Below, one piece after another: positions 47,325-55,257 of a DNA stretch of 64,000 bases. The notes under the pieces are model-generated. The model had not been told where the DNA came from. It saw only the letters and a list, made by a program, of their open reading frames with translations, and did not search any database. The position numbers and the translations under genes were made by a program. This DNA comes from Rhodobacter calidifons (GTDB lineage Bacteria > Pseudomonadota > Alphaproteobacteria > Rhodobacterales > Rhodobacteraceae), in NCBI RefSeq assembly GCF_011174775.1, contig NZ_JAANHS010000001.1:1-64000 (forward strand), given 5' to 3'. The first letter of the stretch is position 1. Every line of letters starts with the position of its first letter.

Positions 47325-47600
47325 TCAGTCCTCCGCCTTGATCCTGGCGACCTTGCCCGAGGCCGGGTCGATGTAGACTTCCATCAGCTTGCCGGTGGCC
47401 GTATCCGTGCACTTGGCCTCGATCATGCCGTCCTCGGCCTCGAAGGCGGCCACCGGGCAGCCGGCCTTCTCCAGCGTGGCCTTGGCGGTTTCGGGGTCGG
47501 TGCCGATCAGGTCGCCCACCGCGGGCATCGCCAGCGCCGCAAGCGGGGTGGCCAGCGGCAGGATTGCAAGCGCGAGGGTCGGAAGAAGTCTGGTTTTCAT
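47325..47600 (-). CDS. Periplasmic PepSY-domain protein
   Basis: A 91-residue secreted protein. The signal peptide MKTRLLPTLALAILPLATPLAALA is followed by a single PepSY unit (TDPETAKATLEKAGCPVAAFEAEDGMIEAKCTDTATGKLMEVYIDPASGKVARIK) with two cysteines. PepSY modules bind or inhibit partners, and small secreted ones often sit next to cytochrome b561-like proteins. First gene of the PepSY-cytochrome b-LuxR operon; the ATG was chosen for the signal peptide. Confidence 0.88.
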   Translation of the reverse strand: MKTRLLPTLALAILPLATPLAALAMPAVGDLIGTDPETAKATLEKAGCPVAAFEAEDGMIEAKCTDTATGKLMEVYIDPASGKVARIKAED

Positions 47601-47823
47601 GGTCTTGCCTTTCGATCGGGCCTGTCCGTCGCGGTCAGGTCTGCGCCGGGACACCGTGCCCCGGATGCCACCACCTGCCCCGGACGGCAGGGCATCGACC
47701 ATCGCCGCCCCGCTTAGCCCCTACCCCCTAAGCGCCCGCTAAGAGCGGCTTTCCGCCGGCCTTCCCCTTGCGTGCCGGCCCGCCAGCGGCGATATGAGTG
47801 GATACGCCGAAGGAAGCGCCCGC

Positions 47824-49008
47824 ATGGCCCTGCCCGTGAAAGACCAGATCCGCTACTGGGGCATCGCTGCGGCGGTGTTCCTGCTGCTGCTCTGGCTGCT
47901 GGGCGATGTGCTGCTGCCCTTCATCGTCGGCGGGGCCATCGCCTATTTCCTTGACCCCGTCGCCGACCGGCTGGAGCGGCTGGGGATGAGCCGGGCCGCA
48001 GCGACATCGGTCATCTCGCTGGTCGCGCTGCTTCTGGTCGTGCTGCTGGTGCTGGCGGTGATCCCGACGCTGGTGAACCAGCTGAAGGCGCTGGTCAACG
48101 CCGCGCCCGACATCACGCGGCGCTTGCAGGGATTCCTGCTGGAACGCTTCCCGGACCTGGCCGATTCCACCTCGACCATCCGGCAGACGCTGTCCGAGAT
48201 CGGCCTGGCGATCCAGGCCCGCGGGGCCGAACTGGCGCAGGGCCTGCTGTCCTCGGCGCTGGGGGTGCTTTCGGTGGTCCTGTTCATCGTCGTGGTGCCG
48301 GTCGTGGCCTTCTACCTGCTGCTGGACTGGGACGACATGGTGGCGCGGATCGACAGCATGCTGCCCCTGGACCATGCGCCCACCATCCGCCGCCTGGCGC
48401 GCGAGATCGACGCGGTGCTGGCGGGCTTCGTGCGCGGACAGGTCTCGGTCTGCCTGGCGCTGGGCACGTTCTACGCGGTCGCCCTGATGGCGGCGGGCTT
48501 GCAGTTCGGCGTGATCGTCGGGGCGATCGCCGGGGCGATCACCTTTATCCCCTATGTCGGCTCGATCGTCGGCGGGGTGCTGGCCATCGGACTGGCGCTG
48601 TTCCAGTTCTGGGGCGACTGGCTTCAGATCGGCCTGGTCGCCGCGATCTTCGCCATCGGGCAGTTCGTCGAGGGCAACATCCTGACCCCGCGCCTGGTCG
48701 GCAAGTCGGTGGGGCTGCATCCGGTCTGGCTTTTGCTTGCGCTGTCGGCCTTCGGCTCGGTCTTCGGCTTCGTGGGCATGCTGGTCGCGGTGCCGGTCGC
48801 GGCCTCGATCGGGGTGCTGACCCGCTTTGCAATGGAACAGTACCGCGCCAGCCTGCTGTATCAGGGCCGGACCGGGGCCCAGGCGCAAGGCCCCAGCTTC
48901 ACCTCGGCAGCCGCGGCGCCGAAGCCGCGCCGCCGGCGCAAGGCGGCTTCCGGGGCAGCGGCGCCCGCCCCTGCCGGAACGGGTGTCGGATCGGGTCCCG
49001 ACGCGTGA
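47824..49008 (+). CDS. AI-2E family transporter (PerM/UPF0118)
   Basis: A 394-residue inner-membrane protein with about eight helices. VLLPFIVGGAIAYFLDPVADRLERLGMSR is the standard N-terminal signature, LLDWDDMVARID the central charged loop and GNILTPRLVGKSVGLHPVW the conserved C-terminal motif. Family members export AI-2 or act as Na+/H+ antiporters; specificity is not visible here. A GGAAG ribosome site precedes the chosen ATG; an ATG 30 nt upstream is open too. It overlaps hdaA by GTGA. Confidence 0.9.
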   Translation: MALPVKDQIRYWGIAAAVFLLLLWLLGDVLLPFIVGGAIAYFLDPVADRLERLGMSRAAATSVISLVALLLVVLLVLAVIPTLVNQLKALVNAAPDITRRLQGFLLERFPDLADSTSTIRQTLSEIGLAIQARGAELAQGLLSSALGVLSVVLFIVVVPVVAFYLLLDWDDMVARIDSMLPLDHAPTIRRLAREIDAVLAGFVRGQVSVCLALGTFYAVALMAAGLQFGVIVGAIAGAITFIPYVGSIVGGVLAIGLALFQFWGDWLQIGLVAAIFAIGQFVEGNILTPRLVGKSVGLHPVWLLLALSAFGSVFGFVGMLVAVPVAASIGVLTRFAMEQYRASLLYQGRTGAQAQGPSFTSAAAAPKPRRRRKAASGAAAPAPAGTGVGSGPDA

Positions 49009-49670
49009 TCCGCCAGCTGGCCTTCGACCTGCCCGTCCCCGAGGCGATGACCCGCGAGGATTTCTTCGTTGCGCCTTCGAACGCGCTAGCCTTGCAGACG
49101 GTCGAAGCCTGGCAGGACTGGCCGGGACGGAAACTGCTGATCCTGGGCCCGGAAGGCGCGGGCAAGACCCATCTCGCGCGGATCTGGGCCGCGCTGTCCG
49201 GGGCCGCGATCCTGAACGCACACGGGCTGGCCGAGGTCGATCTCGCCCCCCTGGCCGGCCACAACCTGGTGGTGGAGGATGCCGACCGCATCGGTCCCGC
49301 CGAGGCCCAGCTGTTCCACCTGCACAACCTGGCCACCTCGGGCGCGGCGCTGCTTCTGACCGCGCGCACCCCGCCGCGCGACTGGGGGCTGGGCCTGCCC
49401 GATCTTCTCAGCCGGATGCAGGCCACCCAGATCGCCCGGCTGGAGGCGCCGGACGATGCGCTGCTGTCTGCCGTCCTGGTCAAGCTGTTCGCCGACCGGC
49501 AGATCGCGGTTCCCGCCAGCCTGATTTCCTATCTCGTCAGCCGGATGCCCCGGTCGATCGGGGCCGCGCGGTCGCTGGTCGCGGCGCTTGACGCCCGGGC
49601 CCTCGCCCTTGGCCGGCCGATCACCCGGGCGCTGGCCGCCGAAATTCTGGACAGCGCCGGACCGGAATGA
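49005..49670 (+). CDS. hdaA: DnaA-related regulatory protein HdaA
   Basis: A 221-residue AAA+ protein with Walker A GPEGAGKTHLAR, a DnaA-like sensor region and a C-terminal arginine-rich helix (RMPRSIGAARSLVAALDARALALGRPITRAL), lacking the DNA-binding domain IV of DnaA. Hda/HdaA stimulates ATP hydrolysis by DnaA and prevents over-initiation. The start is GTG, coupled to the transporter gene. Ppk1 follows, the conserved order in many Rhodobacteraceae as far as I recall. Confidence 0.9.
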   Translation: MIRQLAFDLPVPEAMTREDFFVAPSNALALQTVEAWQDWPGRKLLILGPEGAGKTHLARIWAALSGAAILNAHGLAEVDLAPLAGHNLVVEDADRIGPAEAQLFHLHNLATSGAALLLTARTPPRDWGLGLPDLLSRMQATQIARLEAPDDALLSAVLVKLFADRQIAVPASLISYLVSRMPRSIGAARSLVAALDARALALGRPITRALAAEILDSAGPE

Positions 49671-49674
49671 CTAA

Positions 49675-49692
49675 CTGTCACGATAGCTTCAC
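49675..49692 (+). promoter_or_regulatory. Candidate Pho box upstream of ppk1
   Basis: CTGTCAC-GATA-GCTTCAC has the 7-4-7 layout of the PhoB box (consensus CTGTCAT-N4-CTGTCAT), with the first half-site near perfect. It lies about 25 bp before the ppk1 start. This would link polyphosphate synthesis to phosphate limitation. Confidence 0.6.
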
Positions 49693-49715
49693 GAACCGCA
49701 CGGCATAAGCCCGTC

Positions 49716-51917
49716 ATGACCCAGGCCGATTTCCTCCACTCTCCGTTCCCCGCCCCTGTCGAGCTCCCGTTCGCAGAGACCGCCGGCCCGGGCCGCTTCT
49801 TCAACCGCGAGCTGTCCTGGCTGGCCTTCAACTGGCGCGTGCTGGAAGAGGCCGCGAACCCCGCCGTGCCGCTTCTGGAACGGCTGCGCTTCCTGTCGAT
49901 CTCGGCCACCAACCTGGACGAGTTCTACACGGTCCGGGTCGCGGGCCTGCGCGCGCTGCTGCGCACCGGCAACGCCACACTGTCCGAGGACGGCCGCAGC
50001 CCGGCGGAACAGTTGCAGCTGATCAACGCCGATGCCCGGCGGCTGATGCAGACCCAGCAGACCACCTTCAACCGCCTGCGCAAGGAGATGGAGACAGAGG
50101 GGATCAGCATCCTCACCCGATCGAAGCTGACGGCGCGCGACCTGAAGCAGCTGGAAACGCATTTCCTGAACAACGTCTTTCCGGTGCTGTCGCCCCTGGC
50201 CATCGACCCGGCGCATCCCTTCCCCTTCATCCCCAACACCGGCTTTTCGCTTGCGCTGGAGCTGGAGCGGGCCACGGATCATCGCCCGCTGAAGGCGCTT
50301 CTGCCGATCCCGCAGCAGATCGCCCGTTTCGTGCCCCTGCCGGGGAAAGAGGGCGAACACCGCTTCCTGCCGCTGGAGGAACTGCTGCTTCTGCATCTGG
50401 ACATGCTGTTCCCCGGCTATACCGACCGCGGGCATTGCACCTTCCGCGTGCTGCGCGACAGCGACCTTGAAGTCGAGGACGAGGCCGAGGATCTGGTCCG
50501 CGAATTCGAGACAGCGTTGAAACGCCGCCGCCGGGGCGAGGTGATCCGCCTGAAACTCTCGGCCGGCGCGCCCGAGGAGTTGCGCGCGCTGATCATGGAG
50601 GAACTGGCCGTCACCGAGGACGAGGTCGTCGAGGTCAAGGGCCTGCTGGGCGTGGCCGACCTGAAGGAACTGATCCTCCCCTCGCGCAAGGATCTGATGT
50701 GGCCGCCCTTCACCCCCCGCGTGCCGGAACGGGTGCTGGATCACGACGGCGACATGTTCGCCGCGATCCGGCAGAAGGACATGCTGCTGCATCATCCCTA
50801 TGAAACCTTCGACATGGTGATCCGCTTTCTTCAGCAGGCGGCGACTGACCCGAACGTGCTGGCGATCAAGCAGACGCTCTACCGCACCTCCTGGGACAGC
50901 CCGATCGTGTCGGCCCTCTGCGAGGCAGCCGAAGCCGGGAAATCCGTCACCGCACTGGTGGAGTTGAAGGCCCGTTTCGACGAGGCCGCGAACATCCGCC
51001 AGTCGCGCCGCCTGGAACGCGCGGGCGCGCATGTCGTCTATGGCTTCGTCAACTACAAGACCCATGCCAAGATCAGCACCGTGGTCCGGCGCGAGGGCGA
51101 CCATCTGGTCACCTACACCCATTACGGGACCGGCAACTACCACCCGATCACCGCGCGGATCTACACCGACCTCAGCTTCTTCACCTGCGACCCGGCGCTG
51201 GGGCGCGATGCGACCAAGGTCTTCAACTATCTGTCGGGCTACGTGCAGCCGCAGGGGCTGGAGAACCTGGCGATCTCGCCCATCACGCTGAAGCCCCGGC
51301 TTCTGGAACTGATCGCGGCCGAGGCCGACCATGCCCGCGCCGGGCGCCCGGCGGAAATCTGGGCCAAGATGAACAGCCTGATCGAACCCGACGTGATCGA
51401 CGCGCTTTACGCCGCCTCTCAGGCCGGGGTGAAGATCAGCCTGGTCATCCGCGGCATCTGCGGCCTGCGGCCCGGGATCAAGGGACTGTCGGAAAACATC
51501 CGGGTGAAGTCCATCGTCGGGCGCTTCCTGGAACATTCGCGCATCGTCTGCTTCGGCAACGGGTTCGGCCTGCCGGCGAAGAAGGCCCGCGTGTTCTTTT
51601 CGTCCGCCGACTGGATGGGCCGCAACCTGACCCGCCGCGTCGAGACCCTGGTCGAGGCGCTGAACCCCACGGTGAAGAACCAGATCCTCAGCCAGATCAT
51701 GGCCGCCAATCTACAGGACGAGGCGCAAAGCTGGCTTCTGGCCCCCGATGGCAGCTATGCCCGCGACCTGGGATCGGGCGAGCGGCAGCTGTTCAGCTGT
51801 CATCAGTTCTTCATGGAGAACCCCTCGCTTTCCGGTCGCGGCACGGCGGCCAAGGATGCGCCGCGGCTGATCCCGGTCCGGGATGACGATCCGGGCGCCG
51901 TGGCCGCAGCGCAGTAG
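49716..51917 (+). CDS. ppk1: Polyphosphate kinase 1
   Basis: A 733-residue enzyme that polymerises the gamma-phosphate of ATP into polyphosphate at the membrane. The N-terminal domain starts [51 protein letters not shown]. The phospholipase D-like catalytic halves show [31 protein letters not shown], with the phosphorylated His, and [12 protein letters not shown]. It is preceded by a probable Pho box and followed by a palindrome pair. PPK2 is encoded at 21.8 kb. Confidence 0.96.
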   Translation: MTQADFLHSPFPAPVELPFAETAGPGRFFNRELSWLAFNWRVLEEAANPAVPLLERLRFLSISATNLDEFYTVRVAGLRALLRTGNATLSEDGRSPAEQLQLINADARRLMQTQQTTFNRLRKEMETEGISILTRSKLTARDLKQLETHFLNNVFPVLSPLAIDPAHPFPFIPNTGFSLALELERATDHRPLKALLPIPQQIARFVPLPGKEGEHRFLPLEELLLLHLDMLFPGYTDRGHCTFRVLRDSDLEVEDEAEDLVREFETALKRRRRGEVIRLKLSAGAPEELRALIMEELAVTEDEVVEVKGLLGVADLKELILPSRKDLMWPPFTPRVPERVLDHDGDMFAAIRQKDMLLHHPYETFDMVIRFLQQAATDPNVLAIKQTLYRTSWDSPIVSALCEAAEAGKSVTALVELKARFDEAANIRQSRRLERAGAHVVYGFVNYKTHAKISTVVRREGDHLVTYTHYGTGNYHPITARIYTDLSFFTCDPALGRDATKVFNYLSGYVQPQGLENLAISPITLKPRLLELIAAEADHARAGRPAEIWAKMNSLIEPDVIDALYAASQAGVKISLVIRGICGLRPGIKGLSENIRVKSIVGRFLEHSRIVCFGNGFGLPAKKARVFFSSADWMGRNLTRRVETLVEALNPTVKNQILSQIMAANLQDEAQSWLLAPDGSYARDLGSGERQLFSCHQFFMENPSLSGRGTAAKDAPRLIPVRDDDPGAVAAAQ

Positions 51918-51927
51918 CGGCCGGGAC

Positions 51928-51971
51928 AAATTCCTTCGAAGGAATTTGCAAATCTTTTCGAAAAGATTTGC
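51928..51971. repeat. Tandem pair of perfect palindromes (REP-like, copy 2)
   Basis: A 20-bp perfect palindrome (AAATTCCTTCGAAGGAATTT) is followed directly by a 24-bp perfect palindrome (GCAAATCTTTTCG plus its mirror). Both centre on TTCGAA. They separate the convergent ppk1 and mmcB genes and can act as a bidirectional terminator. The architecture matches the pairs at 2822 and 60431, with different stem sequences. Confidence 0.85.
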
Positions 51972-51973
51972 GC

Positions 51974-52435
51974 CTAGACGCCCGCGCCGGGGTCGCGCAG
52001 TTGTTGCAGCCGCCCCGCCGCCGCCCGCGCGAAGGTCCGCAGAACCACCTTCCGCCGCGCGCCCGACAGGGGCGTCTCGGGCGCCATCCGCACGACCTCG
52101 GCGTCCCAGGCGTCGGCCAGGATCAGGCCGGTCCCTTCCGGCAGCAGCTCTACCGGGAAATCGGCATCCACCGCCCAGAAGAACCGGTCGCACCAGTCCA
52201 GATAGCCCTGCCACTTGCGGTCGGCGCGGAAATCCGCCCGGCCCGACTTGCATTCCACCACCCAGACCTCGCCCTTCGGCCCCAGCGCCATCACGTCCAC
52301 ACGCAGCCCCGGAGCCGGGATCAGCTCTTCCACGCAGACGAAATCCAGCGCGCGCAACCCCCGGCAGACGCCGCGTTGCAGGCGCTGGCCCGGCAGGGCG
52401 GGCAGGGTCTGGGGCAGATCGACCGGCATGTCCAT
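51974..52435 (-). CDS. mmcB: MmcB family DNA repair protein (PD-(D/E)XK-like)
   Basis: A 153-residue protein with a nuclease-like core: VDVMALGPKGEVWVVECKSGRADFRADRKWQGYLDWCDRFFWAVDADFP, where the D...EVK/ECK pattern of the PD-(D/E)XK superfamily is visible. MmcB proteins are induced by DNA damage in Alphaproteobacteria. I chose the ATG of MDMPVDL. It is divergent from the 6S RNA gene and convergent with ppk1. Confidence 0.82.
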   Translation of the reverse strand: MDMPVDLPQTLPALPGQRLQRGVCRGLRALDFVCVEELIPAPGLRVDVMALGPKGEVWVVECKSGRADFRADRKWQGYLDWCDRFFWAVDADFPVELLPEGTGLILADAWDAEVVRMAPETPLSGARRKVVLRTFARAAAGRLQQLRDPGAGV

Positions 52436-52474
52436 GCGCGGAAATATGAACCAAAGGTGAACATCTGTCCAGCC

Positions 52475-52503
52475 TTGCGGCCCGGCCCCCCGCGCCCTAT
52501 CTT
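52475..52503 (+). promoter_or_regulatory. Promoter of the 6S RNA gene
   Basis: TTGCGG and TATCTT are separated by exactly 17 bp, and the -10 ends 4-8 nt before the first nucleotide of the closing stem of the 6S RNA. The same -10 and spacing occur ahead of carD. Confidence 0.65.
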
Positions 52504-52507
52504 GAGC

Positions 52508-52680
52508 CTTGGCGGGTTCTGCTCCTCGCGTGCGGGGCCAATTTTCCAGTGGCCGATAAGCAAGCGAACGGGGGCTGGCTCTGCCTGGATCCTGGTCCAG
52601 GTATCTGGCGCCCACCTGAGACCTCTGGCTCTCGGGAAAACCCCGGTCCTCACGGTTGCTGCGGGCCCGCCGCCCAAGGT
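52508..52680 (+). ncRNA. ssrS: 6S RNA
   Basis: About 173 nt with a closing stem in which CCTTGG-CGGG pairs with CCCGCC-GCCCAAGG at the 3' end. The 5' arm CGCGTGCGGGGCCA...GTGGCCGATA corresponds to the E. coli 6S arm CGCAAGCGGGCCA...GAGCCGATA. An open central part carries the usual bubble and terminal stem (GCCTGGATCCTGGTCCAGG). 6S RNA mimics an open promoter and sequesters sigma-70 RNA polymerase in stationary phase. Ends are estimated from the stem and promoter. Confidence 0.85.
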
Positions 52681-52689
52681 TGCGCGAAC

Positions 52690-52721
52690 AGTGAAAACGG
52701 GGCAGGTCGCCCTGCCCCGTT
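52690..52721 (-). terminator. Intrinsic terminator of the DUF481 gene
   Basis: On the minus strand an 11-bp GC-rich stem (AACGGGGCAGG pairing with CCTGCCCCGTT) with a 4-nt loop is followed by TTTTCAC. It ends the minus-strand DUF481 gene and sits 10-40 nt beyond the 3' end of the 6S RNA. Confidence 0.75.
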
Positions 52722-52748
52722 CCCCGCCGGTTCCAGGTCCGAGGGAAA

Positions 52749-53573
52749 TCAGAACCCGATCACCAGCGAGACGCCCAGACGGTTGTCCGTCCTGATCCCG
52801 CGCGCATCGTTGTAGTCGGTCAGATAGCTGACCCGGGTCGACAGCGTGTCCGACATCTTGAAGTTCACGCCAAAGTCGTTGTTTGCCCGCAGCGCCGTGT
52901 CCGAGGACAGGATGTCGGTGTCGTTGGTCAGGAAGACCGCGTCCGAGATCTGGTAGTAGAACCGCGAGGCGGCCAGATAGCCGGTCTCGGTCTCGGAATT
53001 GCCCAGGCCGTCCTTCAGATAGCTGACCCCGATACCGGCCTGCACGCGCCAGGCCATGTCGGGCGTGTTCACCACGCGGTAGCCGGGACCAAAGCCGACA
53101 AAGCCGTCGCGGGCGATGTCGTCGGCGGTCGAGGCAAGGCCATCGCGCTGCACGCGGCCCAGACCGAACAGGTAGAAGCGGTCGTTCAGGTAATAGTTCG
53201 CATCATAGACGGCGAAAAGGTCTTCCTTGGTCCTGACGCCCGCATCCTTGGCGAAGTCCGCCGCCACGCCGAAGGTCTGCACCCAGTTGCCCTCCGCATA
53301 GCGCATCCGGGCGCCCAGGTTGAACTCCTGGCTTTCGGTGTTGCCGGTGCGGGCGACATAGCCCAGCGCGGCGCTGCCGCTGAAGCCGGGCTTGTAGTCC
53401 GGGGAACCGAACCGCGCCGCGTCGTTCGACCGCGCCATGTCCTCGGCCACGTCCTGCTCGATGTCGGTGATGCGGTCGTCCAGGTTCTGGATGCCGGTGA
53501 TGTCCTGCGCAAGCGCGGGCATCACGGCAAGGATGGCCAGGGCCGGGACAGTCAGGAACAGGTGCTTTTTCAT
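52749..53573 (-). CDS. DUF481 family outer-membrane protein
   Basis: A 274-residue exported protein: signal peptide MKKHLFLTVPALAILAVMPALAQ, then a short charged coil (ITGIQNLDDRITDIEQDVAEDMA), then the beta-barrel DUF481/YdiY domain (FSGSAALGYVARTGNTESQEFNLGARMRYAEGNWVQTF, NYYLNDRFYLFGLGRVQRDGL, ending with a C-terminal phenylalanine VIGF for BAM recognition). YdiY-type proteins are salt-induced in some bacteria; the function is unclear. Confidence 0.88.
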   Translation of the reverse strand: MKKHLFLTVPALAILAVMPALAQDITGIQNLDDRITDIEQDVAEDMARSNDAARFGSPDYKPGFSGSAALGYVARTGNTESQEFNLGARMRYAEGNWVQTFGVAADFAKDAGVRTKEDLFAVYDANYYLNDRFYLFGLGRVQRDGLASTADDIARDGFVGFGPGYRVVNTPDMAWRVQAGIGVSYLKDGLGNSETETGYLAASRFYYQISDAVFLTNDTDILSSDTALRANNDFGVNFKMSDTLSTRVSYLTDYNDARGIRTDNRLGVSLVIGF

Positions 53574-53663
53574 CGTGAAACCTCATTCTCTGCAAGCGGG
53601 GCCGGAATGGCCGCGCTTCGGTAAGACAGAGATAAGGCCCTGATAATGCTAAGAAAAATTTGG

Positions 53664-53688
53664 AATACTTGAGGGGGTCTCAAGTATT
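53664..53688 (-). terminator. Hairpin with T-run beyond the LysR gene
   Basis: AATACTTGAG and CTCAAGTATT form a 10-bp stem with a 5-nt loop. On the minus strand it is followed by CCAAATTTTT, so it is a candidate terminator for the LysR-type gene upstream on that strand. Confidence 0.6.
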
Positions 53689-53794
53689 TCTCATGGGGTC
53701 CGGGTCTTGATCCGGCGCGTCACGATCCCCAGCACCGGGGCGATGCCGGAAAACGGCCCGGAAATCAGTGCCATGCCCGCCCGGCCCCGGCGGA

Positions 53795-54676
53795 TCAGGA
53801 CTGGTCCAGAACCTCGCTTGCGTCCTCGCGCACGGCCGCCAGCGTCTCGGCCAGTGCCTTCTCTGCAACAGTGCGCAGGCCTTCGTCGGTGTCATCGCGC
53901 CAGACGGCCCAGGATACCAGCGAGAATCCGGGCGCGTCCTGCACCGCGAAAAGCTGCCCGGTCTCCAGCGAGGCATGGGCCAGCCGGGTCGGGATATAGG
54001 CCGCACAGGGACGCGAGCGCAGGAACCAGGCCGCCATCGCCCCATCGCCAAGCGTCAGGCGCGGGTTGGTCAGACCCGGCAGTGCGGTTTCGTGAAAGCG
54101 CAGGAACTCCGGCCCCCAGTCCACCAGCACATAGGCCGAGGCGACGCTTTCCACCGTGGCTTCGGCCCAGGGGCAGACCATGACCAGCTGCTCTTCGATC
54201 AGGCGTTCGGAATGCAGGCCCGGCCGGTCCAGCGGCCCGTGGGTCAGCATCGCCTGCACTTCGCCTGAAAGCGCCATCTGCACCAGGCCGTCGGGCTCGG
54301 CCAGCACCGCGCGGATCTCCAGCTCGGGATGCGATTCGCGCAGGCGGTCGATCCAGCGACAGCCGAAACGCGGCCAGAGCGTGCTTTCCGCCCCGATGAC
54401 CAGCGTCCGCGCGCGCTCGTCCAGCGCGCTGACCCGTTGCCGCGCCTGTTCCCAGTTGCGCAGGATCATGGTGGCAAAGCCGCGGAACTCGCGCCCGGCC
54501 GCCGTCAGCACGACCCCCGCCTTGGTCCGTTCGAACAGCGGGCGGCCCAGCTGGTCCTCCAGCCGGTGGATCCGCAGCGAGACGGCGGATTGGGTCACGA
54601 ACAGCCGACCGGCGGCGGCGCCGAAGGATCCGGTCGCCGAGACTTCGAGGAAGGTCTTGATCAGTTGCAGGTCCAC
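53795..54676 (-). CDS. LysR family transcriptional regulator
   Basis: A 293-residue LTTR with an N-terminal winged HTH (VDLQLIKTFLEVSATGSFGAAAGRLFVTQSAVSLRIHRLEDQLGRPLFERTKAGVVLTAAG) and the two-lobe effector domain after residue 90. I chose the GTG start because it gives the exact LTTR N-terminus and has GGGAG 7 nt upstream; two ATG codons further upstream would add about 14 residues. No divergent target gene adjoins, so its regulon is unknown. Confidence 0.88.
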   Translation of the reverse strand: MDLQLIKTFLEVSATGSFGAAAGRLFVTQSAVSLRIHRLEDQLGRPLFERTKAGVVLTAAGREFRGFATMILRNWEQARQRVSALDERARTLVIGAESTLWPRFGCRWIDRLRESHPELEIRAVLAEPDGLVQMALSGEVQAMLTHGPLDRPGLHSERLIEEQLVMVCPWAEATVESVASAYVLVDWGPEFLRFHETALPGLTNPRLTLGDGAMAAWFLRSRPCAAYIPTRLAHASLETGQLFAVQDAPGFSLVSWAVWRDDTDEGLRTVAEKALAETLAAVREDASEVLDQS

Positions 54677-54840
54677 GAACGCACTCCCGGGGAACAGGTC
54701 CCGGGACCCCTGCATCATTTGCGACGGAATCCAACCCCTGGCGACTGCCCGACCCGTTTCCCTGCCCAGAGGCGCAGCAAACGCTCACGGCGCCACGGAC
54801 CGGGCGAAACCCTTCGCAGCAAATCGTGAGCCCGGTCAGA

Positions 54841-55164
54841 TCAGCGCCGCGGCTGCCGGGTCTGCACCGGGACGGCAACGGGGACCGTGACAGGAACGGC
54901 AACCGGCTCACGCACGCCGCGCCCGCCGCGGGGGCCATCCTCGGGCTCTGCCATCCCCATGATCCGGAAGGCAAACTGGACGGCCGAGAACACGATGCCG
55001 TTGAACACGACCAGCATCACCGCCGCGATCCAGCCGATGCCAGAGCCAAGGACCAGATGCCCCAGCCCCGCCACGTCCAGCCACAGAAGTCCGCCCGTGA
55101 AGACCGCCGAGATCAGGAAACCCAGCGCAACGCTTTCGATGTAGAGGCGGACGAGTTTCGGCAT
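54841..55164 (-). CDS. Small membrane protein with Val/Pro-rich tail
   Basis: A 107-residue protein with two or three hydrophobic helices (LYIESVALGFLISAVFTGGLLWL, LVLGSGIGWIAAVMLVVFNGIVFSAVQFAFRIMGM) and a C-terminal tail of repeated VPV units (EPVAVPVTVPVAVPVQ). I do not recognise a function. The tail length may vary among strains because of its repetitive sequence. Confidence 0.7.
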   Translation of the reverse strand: MPKLVRLYIESVALGFLISAVFTGGLLWLDVAGLGHLVLGSGIGWIAAVMLVVFNGIVFSAVQFAFRIMGMAEPEDGPRGGRGVREPVAVPVTVPVAVPVQTRQPRR

Positions 55165-55257
55165 GGAATCCTCCTGTCACACCTTCAAGCTAGGCGCATG
55201 ATCGCCGGTTGCCAAGCCCCCTGCCCCGCGCCGTTCCGCCGCAGGGCGGGCGGGCGG

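Noticed and set aside
47728-49221. A 497-residue minus-strand frame opposite the AI-2E transporter gene
   Set aside because: Its translation is Arg/Gln/Asp-rich low complexity with no family match, while the plus strand encodes a clear membrane protein.
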